Below are positions 5,487 through 6,506 of a stretch of DNA of 6,506 nt, in pieces. The DNA lies in assembly GCA_937893735.1 (NCBI GenBank), contig CALBGD010000086.1, forward strand, positions 1 to 6,506, in the 5' to 3' direction. The DNA comes from an uncultured Clostridia bacterium (GTDB taxonomy: Bacteria > Bacillota > Clostridia > Oscillospirales > Ruminococcaceae). Made by a program: the position numbers and the translations under genes. Numbering within the stretch: the first letter of the stretch is position 1; every line of letters starts with the position of its first letter. The notes under the pieces are model-generated. The model did no database searches, was not told where the DNA came from, and was given only the letters and a program-made list of their open reading frames with translations.

Positions 5487-6506
5487 TCAGCCTACAAGAC
5501 CCATAGCCTTTACAACTGTCTCGATCATGCCGCCTACGCTCATTGTGCAGCCAGCCTTGAGAGTCTCGTCAGTTGTAACAACGTGGCCGTTGTCAGTGGT
5601 CTCAGTGGGGATAGCGGAGATCTCGTCTGCGGTCTTGCCGGTTACGAAGGTCTCGAAAGCCTGATCCTGCTCGAACCACTCAGCGGAGATAGCGGAAGCG
5701 CTTCTCATGCCGTACTCGTCCTTCTTCTCTCTCTTGGTCTTGATCTCAGCGGTGGTATCGGAAGTGATCTCGCCAGCGTCGTCAAATGTTACCTTAGGCT
5801 GAACCTCATCGTAGCATACTGCTGCGAGCTTGCCGTCAGCGTCAACTGCAACTGCTGCGAAAGAAGTGTACATTGCTGCTGTGCCGTCCTCGCCGTCCTC
5901 AGCGGAAGCTGTTGCGGAGTCAACGGAAGTGGAGCAGGTAAGTGCGAGTGTAGCGTCGCCTGTGAAATCAGCTGCGCTGTCATCGTTGCAAGCCTTTACG
6001 GTAGCGCTGATGAAATCGCTGATGCTCATTGTGCAGCCAGCCTTGAGGGTCTCATCGGTGGTAACAACACCGTGCTCGTTGGTCTCTACCGGGATAGCAG
6101 CAACCTCGTCAGCGGTCTTGCCAACAACATAAGCCTCGAAAGCCTCAGCCTGCTCATACCACTCCTTGCCGATAGCGGAAGCAGCCTTCATGCCGTATTC
6201 CTCAAGCTTCTCCTTCTTGGACTTGAAAGTCATGGAAGCAGCGTCCTCGGGAACCTCGCCGTCCTCGATTGCCATCTTGTTCTGTGCTACATCGATTTTG
6301 CAGGAAACGATCTTTCCGTCAGCGTCGAGAATTACTGCTGCAACGGTAGCGTCAACCTGTGCGTTGCCGGCGGAAGAGGAGGCGGTAGATGTAACTACGC
6401 CCATACCGAGCTTGTTAGCGCCTGTGCTTGTGCCTGCGTTGGAGCTGGTCTCAGTTGTGCCGGCACAAGCACAGGCGCTAACAAGCTCGGTATGGGCGTA
6501 GTTACA
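5487..6506 (-). CDS. Probable secreted lipoprotein with two FMN_bind-like repeats (5' end incomplete)
   Basis: The frame is open from the window edge to a TGA at 5487 (339 residues). I number from the internal Met at 6404 (305 residues). Two copies of a roughly 125-residue domain occur at about 17-140 and 178-302. Each has a DADGK hairpin (27-31; 188-192), a K-x-K-x-EK-x-x-EYGM-x-x-ASAI-x-x-EW-x-EQ segment (62-85; 223-246), a VxGKTADE segment (94-100; 254-261) and TTDETLKAGCTMS (115-127; 277-289). AGCT resembles the flavin-attachment motif (S/T)GAT, so T125 and T287 are candidate FMN acceptors. This is inference, strengthened by apbE and rnf next door. A Ser/Thr/Gly/Ala-rich linker precedes the repeats, as in lipoproteins, and a Cys (codon 6467-6465, A-C-A-G-T-T) could be the lipidated residue. 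Sequence above about 6461 belongs to an inverted repeat and may be artefactual, so the true start is not visible. Not recognised as a named gene. Confidence 0.75.
   Translation of the reverse strand, partial: CNYAHTELVSACACAGTTETSSNAGTSTGANKLGMGVVTSTASSSAGNAQVDATVAAVILDADGKIVSCKIDVAQNKMAIEDGEVPEDAASMTFKSKKEKLEEYGMKAASAIGKEWYEQAEAFEAYVVGKTADEVAAIPVETNEHGVVTTDETLKAGCTMSISDFISATVKACNDDSAADFTGDATLALTCSTSVDSATASAEDGEDGTAAMYTSFAAVAVDADGKLAAVCYDEVQPKVTFDDAGEITSDTTAEIKTKREKKDEYGMRSASAISAEWFEQDQAFETFVTGKTADEISAIPTETTDNGHVVTTDETLKAGCTMSVGGMIETVVKAMGLVG
5499..6356 (-). repeat. Tandem duplication inside the lipoprotein gene
   Basis: Unit 1 spans about 6356-5985 and unit 2 about 5873-5499, offset by roughly 162 codons. 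Conservation reaches the DNA level: 24 identical bases occur at 6024-6047 and 5538-5561, covering the LKAGCTMS codons. The rest has diverged. Strongest protein identity is in the EYGM/EW-x-EQ and AGCTMS segments. Confidence 0.85.
6390..6506. repeat. Perfect 45-bp inverted repeat at the window end
   Basis: Bases 6390-6434 and 6462-6506 are exact reverse complements (45/45), separated by a 27-nt spacer. The outer arm stops exactly at the last base of the window, so the repeat could be longer. The left arm is ordinary coding sequence of the lipoprotein (codons for GTSTGANKLGMGVVT). The right arm translates to hydrophilic residues where a signal peptide is expected. This pattern is typical of a fold-back join at a contig end. 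Confidence 0.95.

Noticed and set aside
5499..6356. Repeats in the lipoprotein gene as an assembly duplication
   Set aside because: The two units differ at most positions, including an indel, and are conserved mainly in protein motifs. This is genuine domain duplication.
6166..6501. Open frame on the plus strand across the window end
   Set aside because: Antisense to the lipoprotein gene and partly inside the inverted repeat. The Ala/Ser-rich translation has no family features.

Overview
The window is a single minus-strand block of a bacterial chromosome. It encodes most of an Rnf complex (ion-translocating ferredoxin:NAD+ oxidoreductase) together with the enzyme that attaches its flavins and a probable flavin-carrying lipoprotein. 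The gene order C-D-G-E-A, the AGGAGG-type ribosome binding sites, the lipoprotein signals and the moderately GC-rich codon use suggest an anaerobic Firmicute of the Clostridia. A gut or rumen Ruminococcus/Oscillospiraceae relative is my guess from overall protein character, not something the sequence proves.

In transcription order (high to low coordinates): a secreted protein with two tandem FMN_bind-like repeats, 5' incomplete (6506-5487); an intrinsic terminator (5448-5416); apbE, an FMN transferase lipoprotein (5395-4331); a 160-nt intergenic region with a near-consensus sigma-A promoter inside a perfect 9+9 bp dyad; then a tightly packed operon of rnfC (4170-2854), rnfD (2857-1934), rnfG (1937-729), rnfE (727-32) and the first nine codons of rnfA (28-1). 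rnfC/rnfD and rnfD/rnfG overlap by ATGA, and the rnfE and rnfA ribosome binding sites lie inside the preceding gene. rnfB is not in the window and would be expected just beyond position 1.

The genes form one functional unit. RnfC takes or delivers electrons at NAD(H) through flavin and two [4Fe-4S] clusters. RnfD and RnfG carry covalent FMN attached by ApbE. RnfE and RnfA are the membrane pair with a shared iron-sulfur site. The upstream lipoprotein looks like an additional ApbE substrate.

Four points stand out. RnfG is about twice the usual length and reads as three FMN_bind repeats, with the middle one degenerate. The upstream protein has two copies of a possible flavin-attachment motif. 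A terminator with no room for a promoter behind it sits directly before apbE. The window ends in a perfect 45-bp inverted repeat that is probably a contig-end fold-back artefact and makes the 5' end of the lipoprotein gene unreliable.
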